Positions 49,001 to 59,858 of a stretch of DNA of 64,000 bases are shown piece by piece. The position numbers and the translations under genes were made by a program. This DNA is from Pleodorina starrii (taxonomy: Eukaryota; Chlorophyta; Chlorophyceae; Chlamydomonadales; Volvocaceae), in the NCBI GenBank assembly GCA_030267565.1, contig BRXU01000018.1, positions 2,170,001-2,234,000 on the forward strand, given 5' to 3'. Every line of letters begins with the position of its first letter. Position 1 is the first letter of the stretch. The notes below the pieces were generated by a model, which was given only the letters and a program-made list of their open reading frames with translations, had not been told where the DNA came from and made no database searches.

Positions 49001-50594
49001 TGGTACCTCCTATACACCTCCTGTTGAAGCTCGCACCCGCACCCGCACCAGCCCCCAACCGGATCAACTGCGCCACGCAGCGCCACCCCCCCCGCCCTTT
49101 GCCTTTCCCCCCGCCCTTTGCCTTTCCCCCCCCGCACGGGGTTCCTGCCCTCCGGACCTCTGCACCCAATTCCCACCCCCCGCCCCGCCCCCCCCCCCCG
49201 GGTGGTGGTGGTCTCACCTCCATGTCCGCCGCGCGGCGCTCCCGGGCCCGCGGGTCCTCAATCGACACAATGAGCTTCACCTCGTTGAAGCTCATGTCGC
49301 GAGTGCGCTTGAGCGTTTTCAGGATCTCAAAGATGTCACCGCAGTACTTTTGAGCCAACTGTGAACAGCGAGGAGGGAGGAGAGAGGAGGGGGGAGAGAG
49401 GAGAGAGGTGGAGAGAGGACGAGGAGAGAGGAGAGAGGCGGGGGTAGGGGGTCAGTCGGTATGACTCGCGGCGAAGGAACGGAAGCGACGTTGGCGAACG
49501 GACGGATCCGGGAAGGCGGGGGACGGGGGGAGGGAGGGGAGTGGCGGGCGGGAGCAAGTGAGCGGTTGGTGGCGGGTATGGTGGGGAGGGTATGGGGCCA
49601 GTCGGGTGGGGTGGGTCAGGGTGTGCTGGGGCCAGTGGGTGGGTGGAGTGGGATGGAACGGGCGGTGCGGGTGGTGGGGGGTGCGGGTGGGGGTGGTGCG
49701 GATTGGAGTGACGCGGGCGGGGGCGGGCCAGGTAGGCACAGGGGCGAGTGGTCGAGTGGGCTCAGCGAGGCCGGGCGAGGGACGGGGCGGGGTGAGGGGA
49801 GTGGGGCGGAATCGTACGATACCCTGTCCTGTGCTGTGCTAGGGCTAATCTATCCATTAAGGGGGCAAGGCCCTGGAAGCTGGAGCAGTTGGGGGGTATC
49901 CACGTATAGGCCGGGACGGGGTGGCGCCAATGCAGCGCCAGGTGAGTGGGAGTGGGGAGGGAAGCAGCGGTGATCAGGTGGCAGTGGCGATGATGACAGG
50001 GTGGTGGTGGTGGTGGTGGTGGTACAAGGGGAGCTTCGCGCCGAAAATGGGGCGCATTCGCTGCAAGTTTGGAGATCTTGTGGGAGGAATCTTGACATGG
50101 GATAAGAGAGGGTATACTCGGCCCCGCCAGGGCCCTCCCCCCTCACGCTGCGCCACCCCCCTCCCACAAGATTGCAGCCATCCGCGTACCTCGTCGCTGA
50201 CCATGTCGCCACCGATGACGGTGTCCACGCCCTTGGCGCGCACGAAGGCAGCTGCGGTGGTTTGGGGATAGTGCAGTTTATGACGTGCAATGCACACAGC
50301 CTAGCAGCGGGCGTCGCGTCAGCCGCGCACCTCCACTCTCAATCTCCGCCTGGCGCCTCATGAAGAGCTCAACCTGGGCTTCAAGATCAACTTCCTCGCT
50401 CGTCGCCCTGAGTAATTGAAAATCAATATTACGAATTGCGTCGCACCACTCTGCTGTTCAAGTGTCTTGACCAGGCCAGCGCACCTCACGCGATGGAGAG
50501 GCCGGCGAACGCCAGCAAAAGGTCGCCGGCTGACTGTGCTCGGGCATTTCGCAATGCTACAAGGGCGGCAAGCGCCCCGCAACTGGGCGCTCAT
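46023..50594 (-). CDS. Y3IP1: Ycf3-interacting protein 1 (Y3IP1/CGL59), photosystem I assembly factor (6 exons, 272 aa)
   Basis: Exons in transcription order are 50485-50594, 50331-50407, 50190-50251, 49218-49358, 47723-47969 and 46023-46204 (819 nt, all phases fit). Residues 1-37 form a chloroplast transit peptide (Arg/Ser/Ala-rich, no acids) ending in VRA, completed across the first splice. The conserved core reads GDIFEILKTLKRTRDMSFNE, SIEDPRARERR, DERGVSRDEMAAAL and GRIPNDRIALKCLHDEMLNW, typical of the green-lineage Y3IP1/CGL59 family. After an Ala-rich linker comes a single transmembrane segment at the very C-terminus (VLLVVGTILILFYNSLK), as in plant homologues. Y3IP1 works with plastid-encoded Ycf3 to assemble photosystem I in thylakoids. 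It is head to head with GEX1. The first donor could be GTGAG/GTGCGC (chosen, phase-correct) or CGC/GTGAGG (phase-breaking). Confidence 0.88.
49893..49909 (+). repeat. Dispersed motif GGGTATCCACGTATAGG, copy 2
   Basis: This is the second occurrence of the 17-base motif, here inside the intron of Y3IP1 between exons 3 and 4 and in the same orientation as at 45314-45330. Confidence 0.6.
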
Positions 50595-50886
50595 GGTAGC
50601 GCCGTGCGAGGGATTAAGAGGCGACTTGCACCCTAAGCGGACCTAGCCTCAGGTTTGGCCAGCTTTAGGTGTGGTCACTGGCCGCAGATACAGCGATGTG
50701 AGAGATACCAGCTGCGGCTACAGGTTACAACTTGATCATGAATTTATGTACGGAGTACGGCAGCTGCCTCAGTAAGACTATTTGCCAGTTGAACTGGTTG
50801 AAGGCACTGCACATACCGAACAAATTATTAAACTTGAGTTGCGATGATTAAGTTTGTGATTGAAAGTTAAGTCTATCACAGGAACA
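50595..50886. promoter_or_regulatory. Divergent intergenic region between Y3IP1 and GEX1
   Basis: Start codons at 50594 (minus) and 50887 (plus) leave 292 bp for both 5' UTRs and promoters. The GEX1-proximal 170 bp is AT-rich (for example around 50815-50880), unlike most of the window. No specific element is assignable. Confidence 0.5.
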
Positions 50887-53800
50887 ATGATAAAACACAG
50901 GTTTTGCCTACTATTGGTCATTGGATTCCACGTACTAAGCAAGGCTACGGCAAATGAACCCGCTAAACACATATCAATATCAAATGGACTTGCAGAAGAG
51001 GGCGAAGGTGCGGCGGTGTACATTTGTCGGAGAGGGGTTGCCGGAACGCAACTCCATAACGGCTGCGTCCTCCCCGCTCCTCACAGGCCACTTCATCGCG
51101 CTGCAGAAGAAACTAGGACCAAACCATCCCATTATGAAAATTATTCAGACGGATTGCTACACCAGCTCGTTGGTGCAGGCACGCATGGGGGTTCCGGGAG
51201 ACGAGGCGCCGCTCGGGCCGCCCGGCCGCCCGGGTTCGGCGACGGACGGACAAGGCCATCGCCTGTTGCGCAGCTCGCATAGGACCCTGAAATATTTTTA
51301 ATAATTAAAAAAATTATGTGCGCATTCATCGTCGAAGGCCTCTGAGTTGCTGTGACGCTGAAGGCAGTTCCTGAAACGCATGCACCTCTTCGGCGCATCG
51401 CAGATCAGGAGCAACTGCAACGACATGACGTCAGAGAAACAGTACAAGGTAAGAACTCTGAGCGCTGCTGTAATGCACTGCGGTATGGCTCGATCGAGCA
51501 GACCCTAGCAAACGAGTTTGCCTCTCAAGCCCGCGTGTTACCCGCTTTTGGGTCGCTCAACGGCTCGTTCCGTGACCCTCTCGCAGCTTGCGCACTACAT
51601 GACCAACTGCTTCCTGGAAAGTAACGGCCACAACACGTACGAATGCACAGACGAAATGACAACCCAGCAGTGCTCGGGCAACCAGGACTGGAAGGGCTTC
51701 ACCACCTTCCAGATGTTTTTCAGCAGCATGCACGAGTACGGCAATAGTTCGGGTACCGGTAGCTGACTGGGCGGGTAGCGGTAGCAGGTGGGGAATGCAG
51801 GAGTGCGTGTGAACGCCGCCTGTCGCACCAATCGAGGTTCGGCCCCAGCGGCATGCGGTGTCAGCAGTGCGGCTCACGGGGGCTCCCGCTGTGGATGTCC
51901 GTAACGAAGGAAGGGGCCCTCCCCCCGCGAGAGCCTGTCGTAGCTTCCGAAGGGAAGCGGCCTGGACGGGACGTTTTGCGGAGGCTATTGCCTTCAGTGG
52001 TGGGTTGAGGAGGAAAGGTAGAAATCATTGAGGGATGCGCAGGTATAATTGTCTTGCATTCGTTGGCCTGGAGCGACGTGTGCATCCGTGTGCTGACCGC
52101 GCCTGAACCGCCCGCGGGCCCTACCCTGCCCTGCTTGCTTCCCCGCTCGCAGCATCTGTGCGCATGTGGCGAACAGGGCTTTTGAGAGCTTCATGGGGGC
52201 CATGATGAACGGCATCCTGGGGGTGTCAGGTGGGGGTGGGGCTGGTCGGGGTGGGTATTCCCTTTCGAGCACAGTGCACCCGGTACAGTATGCGGCACAG
52301 TGCGCCAGATTCAACGGTCCAGTATGCGTGGATCAGGTTCGCATAATATATTATTGCAGAGGAGCCGGGAGCAGCTGCCTAGTTTGTGTGCTAGTTCGTT
52401 CATTTGCACAGCCCCGATGGAGCCGCCGTGCATCAGAAAGTCGGGGGCCCTATCCTCCATCACCGGAACCACTGCAGAGACACGGGTGACTCCACCCTCC
52501 GGGGGGCGGAAGCTTGTCGAGAAAGCCGCCGCGCACAATTAGGCGCGGGCGGGCGGGTTTGGCATCCCCTCCCCGCCATGTGTGCGTGCCCAGGTACACA
52601 CGGAGCCCGCCCCGCCCCGCCCCCGCGTGCCCAACCCGCTGACGGCGGCGGTGCTGCCGAGGGTCCAGCTAGCGAGCGATCAGATCATCGCACCGACAAT
52701 CCACGATATCCAACTCCCGCCCAAAGGCGCACACCCACATTAAGGCATGCGCGTCCCCCTGCCCCGCCTGCCCCGCCCCGCCCCGCCCTGCCCTGCCTGT
52801 CCGTAGTGGCGGCGTATGGCCACATGGAGGATATGGCCACCACCCTGGTGAGGACCAACGAGATTGCGGGCCAGCTCCACGAGGGCCTCCACAAGGTGTG
52901 GGGGCGGGGGCGGGGGGGGGGGCGGGTGGGCTGCAGGCAGGTGGGTTGCAGGGGGTCACCTCGTTGTGGGTGAGAGGGGGTAGGGGGCACCGCGCACCGC
53001 CCGCGGCTGGCTGGCTACCGGCGGACCGACGTACGGCATCAACCACCGACTCGCTGTCTGGCACCCAATGCTCTCTCTCTTGCACATTTCGCTCTCAACA
53101 CCACCCCACCTCACTCCACACCACTCCACTCCATCCCACCCCACCGCACCCCACTCCACTCCACCGCACTGCACTGCACTGCACCCCACCCCACCCCACT
53201 GCACTCCACTCCCCCCCCCCCCGCAGGTGCAAGACACCGCCAGCCAGATCGTGGCGGCGACCAGCCACATGCAGCGCACCGTCAACCTCATGCTGACACT
53301 GCAGCAGCAGACGTTCGCGATGGTGGGGGCGGTGCTGGGCGAGATGTGGAGCTTGAAGGTGCGGTCCGCGGGGCATGCAGGGCGGGGCCCGGGGGAGGGC
53401 GCGAGCGGCCAGCCGGGTGGGCGGTCAAGCAACCGACCGAAGGCTTCTTCCTGGTCCGCTGCACGTTGCGGTGTTGGTGTGTGACTCACGGTCACGATCA
53501 CGACCACGGCGGTGGGTGGCTCCAATAGCGGGGTACCGCAGGTGACCGCTCTGCGCCAGGGAGGAAGGATGCGAGAGGTACCGGTACAATGAGGGACCAC
53601 TAGGGTCCTGCGCTGGCGCATTCTGAGTCAACTAAGAACCTCAGGTAGGGAGGCAGGTAGGTAGGTGGGGAGGGGGGAAGGGAGGGGGGGAAGGTGGGAC
53701 ATACAAGCCACATCATGGCACGCCCCAGCCAATAGGCAGCAATGACACGTGCATGCGCGTGGCCGTTGCCGTGCCATGTCACGCACCGCCTGTGTACACA

Positions 53801-55556
53801 CACACATGCGGAGGCAGTCCCCTCTGGCGTACACGTGCTGGGTGCTGCCCACCCGCCCCATTCCACCCCCCCAGTGCCTGCCGGTTTGCTTATTGAGTGT
53901 CCAGGACCATATATGTGTGTGTGCGTGTACGTTTGTTCATGCGTGCAGGACATGGGTTTCTACGGCGCCTCGTTGGGCGGCGTGCTGGTGCTGACCTGGG
54001 CCAGGCACACACAGAGCTACCGCCTGCCCCTGCTGGGACTGCTGCTGCTGACGGGCGTGTGCGAGCGGACGGTGCGGCTGGCCGTGCGGACCTGGCTGCC
54101 CCGCCGTCTGGCCGGTGCCCTGGTGAGTATCGGCACCGGCACCGACACCGCTAGTCAGGCAGGGGCCCCGGCGGACCTCCCCGGTGCAGCTGGCCCCGGG
54201 GGCAGGGGGTTTCACCCTGTAGGGCCTCCAGGCCCCGGAGTTCCCCCGGTGCTCCGGCTTGTGCTGCTGCCGTTGCTCGCCGTTTACTCTTCCTCTTAAA
54301 TTGAGAGGGCTTTCCATACCAAAAACAATTCGTCACAGTTAGCGTCCTGGAACTCACACACACACACACATACACACACACATTTACGGTACCCTGACGC
54401 TCGTGTGTAGGTATCACTCGCCCTCCATCTCGAGATGCTTCAGGGATAGCGTGCCGTGTTCGAAGCTCCCAAGCGCGGCATTGCAAGGGCGGTACATTCT
54501 TGTAGAAACGTACAGCCTTTTTTGCGATGCACGCAGGGTCTGCCGTTCATAGCGCCGTTCCTCAGCAGCCCCGAACACGCCGCCTGGGCGGTGCGCGCCC
54601 TCGGCGGCGTGCTGGGCTGCGGCCTGCTCATGCGGGGTCTCTTGGCGAAGCGGAGACGCGAGTGGGCGGCCAGGTGCGAGAGGCAGGCCAGAGCGAAGGC
54701 CTGGGAGCGGCTGCTGGAGCAGCAGGATCAGCTGATACGGGTGGAGCGGCACCGGGCGGCGATTGAGATGGCGGAGGCACGGAGGGCGGACGCGCACCGG
54801 GCCTGGGTGGAGGCGCTGCTGCTGAGGAGCATCGGAAGCAGCGGCGGCGAGGCGCTCGGGGGCCTGCCGCCGCCGCCATCGACGCTGCTGCGGCTGCCGC
54901 CAGCCAGCCCCGAGCAGCAGCAGCAGCAGGCTCAGGTTCAGGCTCAGGGTCAGGCTCAGGGTCAGGCCGCCACGTCTGACACGCCAGCCGCGCTGCTGCA
55001 AGGCTCCCCGACGCCAGCTCCGCCGGATACGGCCCAACCCGCCACATCGTCGCCGTGGCACTGGGACCGTTGTGAGGCCCCACACCGCCACGCGGGCCCT
55101 GGCTGGGCCGTGCCGGGGCCAGCTCCCGGCCAGTCAGGAGCGGAGGGGGCACACGCAGCCACCCAGCAGGCCAACCAGCTCATCTACCCGTGCCCGCCCC
55201 TGGAGGACTGGGACGCTGCTGCCAGGGTTGCATTGTACAAGGCTGCGGCCGGGATGGCGCCAGCAGTGCCGCAGTACGGCTGTGACGACATCCTTGAGCG
55301 GCAGCAGGAGCAGGAGCTGCCGCGTCCGCAGCTTCGGCGGCGGCGGCAGCAAGCAGCTCCTGCCAGCGAGCCCGCAGAGCGGACTGCCAGGGTCACCGCA
55401 GGCGAGGACTTGGGCATCAGGCGAAAGCGAGGACGCGAGCCAGGTGGGTCGGGCTTGGGAAGGCCCTGCTTGAAACTGTGTCTGGCGTTGTGCCTAATTC
55501 CAAGGAAGACGTTCGGCGGACTGCTGCTGGTCATCTTTGATGTATGTGACCGCTGA
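50887..55556 (+). CDS. GEX1: GEX1 / Brambleberry / Kar5-family nuclear-fusion protein (10 exons, ~657 aa)
   Basis: Exons are 50887-51007, 51087-51172, 51404-51448, 51587-~51746, 52153-52229, 52594-52662, 52807-52895, 53227-53358, 53949-54122 and 54537-55556. Residues 1-22 are a signal peptide (HRFCLLLVIGFHVLSKATA). A Cys-containing region follows: QTDCYTSSL, RSNCNDMTSEKQYK, LAHYMTNCFLESNGHNTYEC, then FTTFQMFFSSMHEY and ICAHVANRAF, the order seen in GEX1/Kar5 N-termini. A helical segment leads to three membrane spans in the last part (VLGEMWSLKDMGFYGASLGG, LPLLGLLLLTGVCERTVRL, APFLSSPEHAAWAVRALGG region) and a long Gln/Pro/Arg-rich tail. The family localises to the nuclear envelope/ER and is needed for gamete nuclear fusion. 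Phases fit everywhere except exon 4 to 5, where the expected join HEYGNS-ICAHV needs a TT-AG or GT-CA intron. TGTAA at 55940-55944 may be the polyadenylation signal. Confidence 0.85.
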
Positions 55557-57497
55557 AAGCGCGGGACCTGGACGCGTACCGGTAACGTGAAATGGACGGA
55601 GAATGTTCTTCAACCACCTGCCGCCAATAAGGTACCCAACTTGCGTTACGATGCCGTACGCCCTGCCCGCCCTTGTAGAGGACGCCCAGCACGGACATAA
55701 CGGTCGATCCAGGGCGAGGCGGTAGCAAGGCAAGACGGCGCGCTCAAGTGGAGCTACGCTGCTGGTGTCGCGGCATGAGGGCTGTATTATCTGCCTCGGG
55801 CTCGTGTACGTGCCAAGGCGGTGTGCAACATTACCGCCCTTAGACACATTAACGCAATGTATTATAGGCAATTATGTATTATAGGCAATCATGTATATAT
55901 AATTGTGCTCAAGCACAAAGGCATTCAAGTTACTTACTTTGTAACTGTATAGACGAAGCACGAAGAGTTTCAGAGTTTCAGTTGCCGCCAAAAGCGATGC
56001 TAGGGCTTGCGAAAAACGCATTTTTGTTTCAATTTATTGTTTACAGTATAGCAGGGTCCCGTCTATGAGTCAAAGGCCTTTGTAAGCTCGTTCCGATGGG
56101 GTCGATCCTGAACATGTCTGGACATGTGAAGGCTTGACCGGTACTCCAATCTACCACGTAGCCTCTGGTTTAGGTAGCGCAGGATGTCTTGGTGTCTGTG
56201 GTCTGGACTCGTGAGCTTTGTGAAGCAGTCAAGTCCGATGCTGTCGCGTTGTTAGCCAGCCGTCCAAGCTACGCTGCCAACAGTCGTGCCATTCGTGGTC
56301 AGTACGGGGTGATTACGGACTTTAACGACCGATTACGGACCCGGTAATGGGTCCGCGGGTCGGCCCGCGGCCAGTAGCATAAGAACCTTATGAGGGGATC
56401 ACTGAATGTCTGGCGTCCGTTCCTGCATGCTGTGGGTGGGGAACCGCGCGGATGCCTCTACCGAAGCCTTGAGGTGCCTGGAGGGCCGGTGCTGCGTAAC
56501 AGTGTTCGCGTCCTTCTGGGCTAGGTCGCTGCTCTCTCCCTTCGTGAGGCGCTGCCAGGGGTCGCGCGCCAGGTCGCGACGCACGCGGGAGAAGAGATCA
56601 TAGCTGTAGTGACGTGGCTTGCCCGGACAGATCCGGTGCTAATGTACCGGGTTGCGTGATTTCATGCCCGGGCAGTGGCCCCCCTTAGCCTGTGCGCATC
56701 CGTCAGATTGCGTTTCCCCTGGCAGCCATGGGATTCGCTCGGGCAGTGAGCCCCTAGCGCGCGCTTCGTGAGGGAGTGCTGCGTGTGGTTGCATTTAGTT
56801 GGGTTCGGCCGGGCAGTGCGTACCCTCAGCCCGCACGCTGCCGGGAGGAAGCGCTTCCCGCCATCCCGCGGTGATGATAGCCCAGCTTCGTCCGGGCGTT
56901 TTGATCCCTTTAGCCCGGGCGTTCCGATGGGGAAGTCCATCTTGCGGTCATGATGGTTTGTCGTGCTACATGACGGTAATGAGCAACGGCGCTTGTAAGG
57001 TGTACATACGGCCCCAGTGAACTGGTCAAGGTACCGTAGCCTCCTGCACAGCGGACACGTATCGCACTCAGCTGTTCAACCGAAGGCCGCAACCGAAGGC
57101 CAGAGGTCAGCCAGCTGGAAGCCTTAGCAGAAGATGTGGAGCTGCAGCCAGATAGCAGCATGCTCCAGCCGCGGGGCCAGTGACTGTCCAGCTGGCCCGA
57201 AGCTGAAGGCTCGTCACTGCGGCGCCAATCCCCGTCATCCGCCAACTACTACTCACGCAAATGACCACCACACATCCACACCACGCGTTCATCCGCTCCC
57301 ACGTAGCCTAATTGCGCGCCATGTGATTCCACAGCAGCTGGAGGCGCATCCATCCGCCAATGCACCGAGCTTTCGGCTAGCGCGTCGTTCCAAGTGTACC
57401 GACGTACGTAAGCATTGGTGATGTGGCCAGCAGCGCAAATCGACAAAGCTGTAGGCGCAACCAGTGGCAACGCAACCATTGCAGTGACGCGCCACAG
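55557..57497. other. Convergent intergenic segment
   Basis: This lies between the stops of GEX1 and the RBMX2-like gene. Bases ~55850-56050 are AT-rich with a duplicated TATTATAGGCAAT. A GGGTCCGCGGGTCGGCCCGCGG hairpin-like block is near 56348. A degenerate ~70-bp repeat occupies ~56665-56925. No coding frame with recognisable content was found. Confidence 0.6.
56665..56925 (+). repeat. Degenerate ~70-80-bp tandem repeat
   Basis: The motif CGGGCAGTG or CGGGCGTT, followed by a few bases, CCC(C/T) and (T/C)AGC, recurs at about 56670, 56741, 56811 and 56892, that is every 70-81 bp. Units are only loosely similar between the motifs. Confidence 0.5.
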
Positions 57498-59323
57498 TCA
57501 CCGATCCCGGTCTCGCCCGCGCTCCCGCTCCCGATGCTGTCGCTCCCGTTCCCGCTCCCGGCTCCGACTACGCTCTCGACCGCGGGCCCCACGCTCGCCC
57601 TCGAAGCCCCTCTCTGCGTAGAGCTCCCGGTCCCTTCCCCGATCACCGCGATCTCCCGGCCCTCGATCTGGGCCGCCCCGGCGGTCCCTGCCGCTGGCCT
57701 CCCCCCGATGCGGCGACCTGCTGCCCGGCGACGCCGACCTCCGGCCCTGCCGCCGCTCACCGCGCGCGGCCTCCCGCTCACTGCCGGTATGCCGCCCCGG
57801 CTCGCGCACGTCGCGGGCTCGCCCGTTGTCCCGATCGCGCGGACTCGGGTCATAGCGATCACGGCGGGAGCTGCCGGGCCCCGGACCTGGCGCGTCGTCG
57901 TCGCGAGGCCCAGCTGCTGCTGCTGCTGCCGGCCGAGGCGGCGGGCGCGGCGGGCCGAAGGCCGGCGCGGAGGACGGCCCGGCAGAGCCGCTGCGCGCGC
58001 GGTCGCGGTCGCGCTCCCGTCCATCTTCCCGCTCCCGATCGCGCTCCCGCTCCCGATGTCTGTCCCTGTCCAGCGGCTGATCCATTTCGCCACGAGCGCC
58101 GCTGCGTCGTTTCGACGGCTCCCGCCCGCTGCTCTCCGGTTCCTGCTTCACCTGTCCACCCGCTTGTTGATGCGGCTTCTGCGCGTGCAATCGCCACGGC
58201 AGAAGTGGGACGTTGTAAGTTGGTTGCTGCTCCCCCCCCCATGCAGATCCCTATGCGCTGTGCTGGCCTGTGTGGGCTCGAGTGGCTCAGAGAGGGATGA
58301 GAGGGCAGCGGCAGTCCCCTCAAGGACTCAAGGCACACTCAAGGGCCAGCCCCATGTGGCGGAAACCCCCACCGACCTGTTTCGCAGCCTCCAGCTGCCG
58401 CGCCTCTTCCAGCAGGGAGAAAATGGAACCCGCAGCCGCCCAGGGCTCTGAAGAGGGATGCTGTGGGCGGGCTGCTGCAGGGGGACTCCTGCCGCGCCGT
58501 TGGGGACCTGCGCAGTTCATTGGATACAGTGTCATCTCGAGGTGTGGACCATGCGCGTGGGCATGACAACCCAAGCCTGCACGGGTGCAGTGGCGAAACC
58601 ACCGGCTTACCTGGCCCGACGTCCTGCCGCTCCGCCGACTCCCCGCGTCGTCCCGCAGCAGCGTCTGCCGCCCCTGTGGAGGCGGGGCCCTCATCGTCCT
58701 CGCCGACTGCGTTGGGGTCTTCACCATCGGCCTGCGCGGCAACGACGGCTCTGTTACGTGCGTCTTCTGTGGCCCCAGCGCTGCTTGACGCTGTCGGTAC
58801 GGGAATAACCTCGGCACATTCGGACAACCCACAAGAGGTCCCCCTGCCCCTCCCCAACCTCCCATGCGTGCATTTTGGGCCCCCTTTACCTCCGCCTTGC
58901 GCTTTTTGTAGTTGTCCACATGCTCCACGCGGATCGTGCGCCCGACCACCTTGGCTCCGTTCAAGTTGTCAACCGCTAGCACCGTGCTCCGCTGGTCCTC
59001 ATACGCGACGAATGTAAAACCCTTGGACTTCCCGGTATCCTTGTGTCGTATCAAGTTCAAGTCCACGATTTCGCCGTATTGCGAAAACACCGCGAGCAAA
59101 TCCCCCTCCGTCAAGTCGTAGTCCAGACCACCCGCAAATATATAGGCAGAGTGTTTGAACTGAGCATGCCAAGATGCTGAGTCGTTTATCCCCGCTTCAA
59201 TCTCCCGTTTGGTCGCCTTTTGCGTGTTCTTAATCTGCGCGGCGCGAGAACGGGCTCATTCAATCAGCTGGAAGGCAGCTGGCGTAGCATTACTATTGCG
59301 CACACCTGAGTCAGGGGATTCAT
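57498..59323 (-). CDS. RBMX2: RBMX2/IST3-like pre-mRNA splicing factor with RRM and RD/RE-rich tail (5 exons, 453 aa)
   Basis: Exons in transcription order are 59306-59323, 58890-59234, 58611-58809, 58377-58447 and 57498-58226 (1362 nt, phases fit). Exon 1 encodes only MNPLTQ, a typical start for this family. One RRM covers residues ~36-114: RNP2 is YIFAGGL and RNP1 is KGFTFVAY. The flanking SASWHAQFKHSAYI, DLTEGDLLAVFSQYGEIVDL, DQRSTVLAVDNLNG and GRTIRVEHV are diagnostic of RBMX2 (yeast Ist3/Snu17), a subunit of the RES complex that helps pre-mRNA retention and spliceosome activation. An acidic linker and SIFSLLEEARQLEAAKQ precede the last exon, which is rich in Arg-Asp and Arg-Glu repeats (DRHRERERDRER, RERSRSRERERERQHRERER). 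The start of exon 3 uses a GCCGAG acceptor chosen for phase and is the least certain junction. Confidence 0.9.
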
Positions 59324-59858
59324 TCTGATATGCTTGGGAAATCGAGCGACAAACTAGAGAGGGATAGGCGAATCGTCGTCATACATGGAGGACCGCCTAA
59401 GCCGCCTAAGCGTCAAAGATGCTTCTAACCTTGCACACGCAGCATTTGCCATAGCTTACTCGGCTGTGGTGGATCGAACCGAAAAGTTGCACGGCAGTGC
59501 AAGGCCCTTCTAGGAGTGGCCCCGTTCATAAATTCCCGCATTCACTCGGTGCCCACGTTTTTCCCCTCACTTGCCGACATACACAGGGTTGACAGACGAA
59601 CTTGGCAGAGACATTTTGAGGTGTCTCCTGCACGCTGTTCAGGGGGCAAAGATTGCTGTGTACCACCACCTGTCAAGTCCTTTACCTCTTACCACGGATT
59701 GCACACGGACTGAACGCCTGCGCCCCGCCGCCGGCCGCATTAGTATTTAGAGCGGCTGCGGCGGCGGCGGTGACGGGGTCCCCTTTTGAGAGAGAGCGCC
59801 GAAGCCGGCTTTGCGCGCGCGCCCAAAACACTGGCCTTAGCACGCACTTCCCAGAACT
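59324..59858. promoter_or_regulatory. Divergent intergenic region between the RBMX2-like and CPL1-like genes
   Basis: Start codons at 59323 (minus) and 59859 (plus) are separated by 535 bp, which must contain both promoters. A GCGGCGGCGGTG stretch lies near 59755-59772. No individual factor site is recognisable. Confidence 0.45.
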
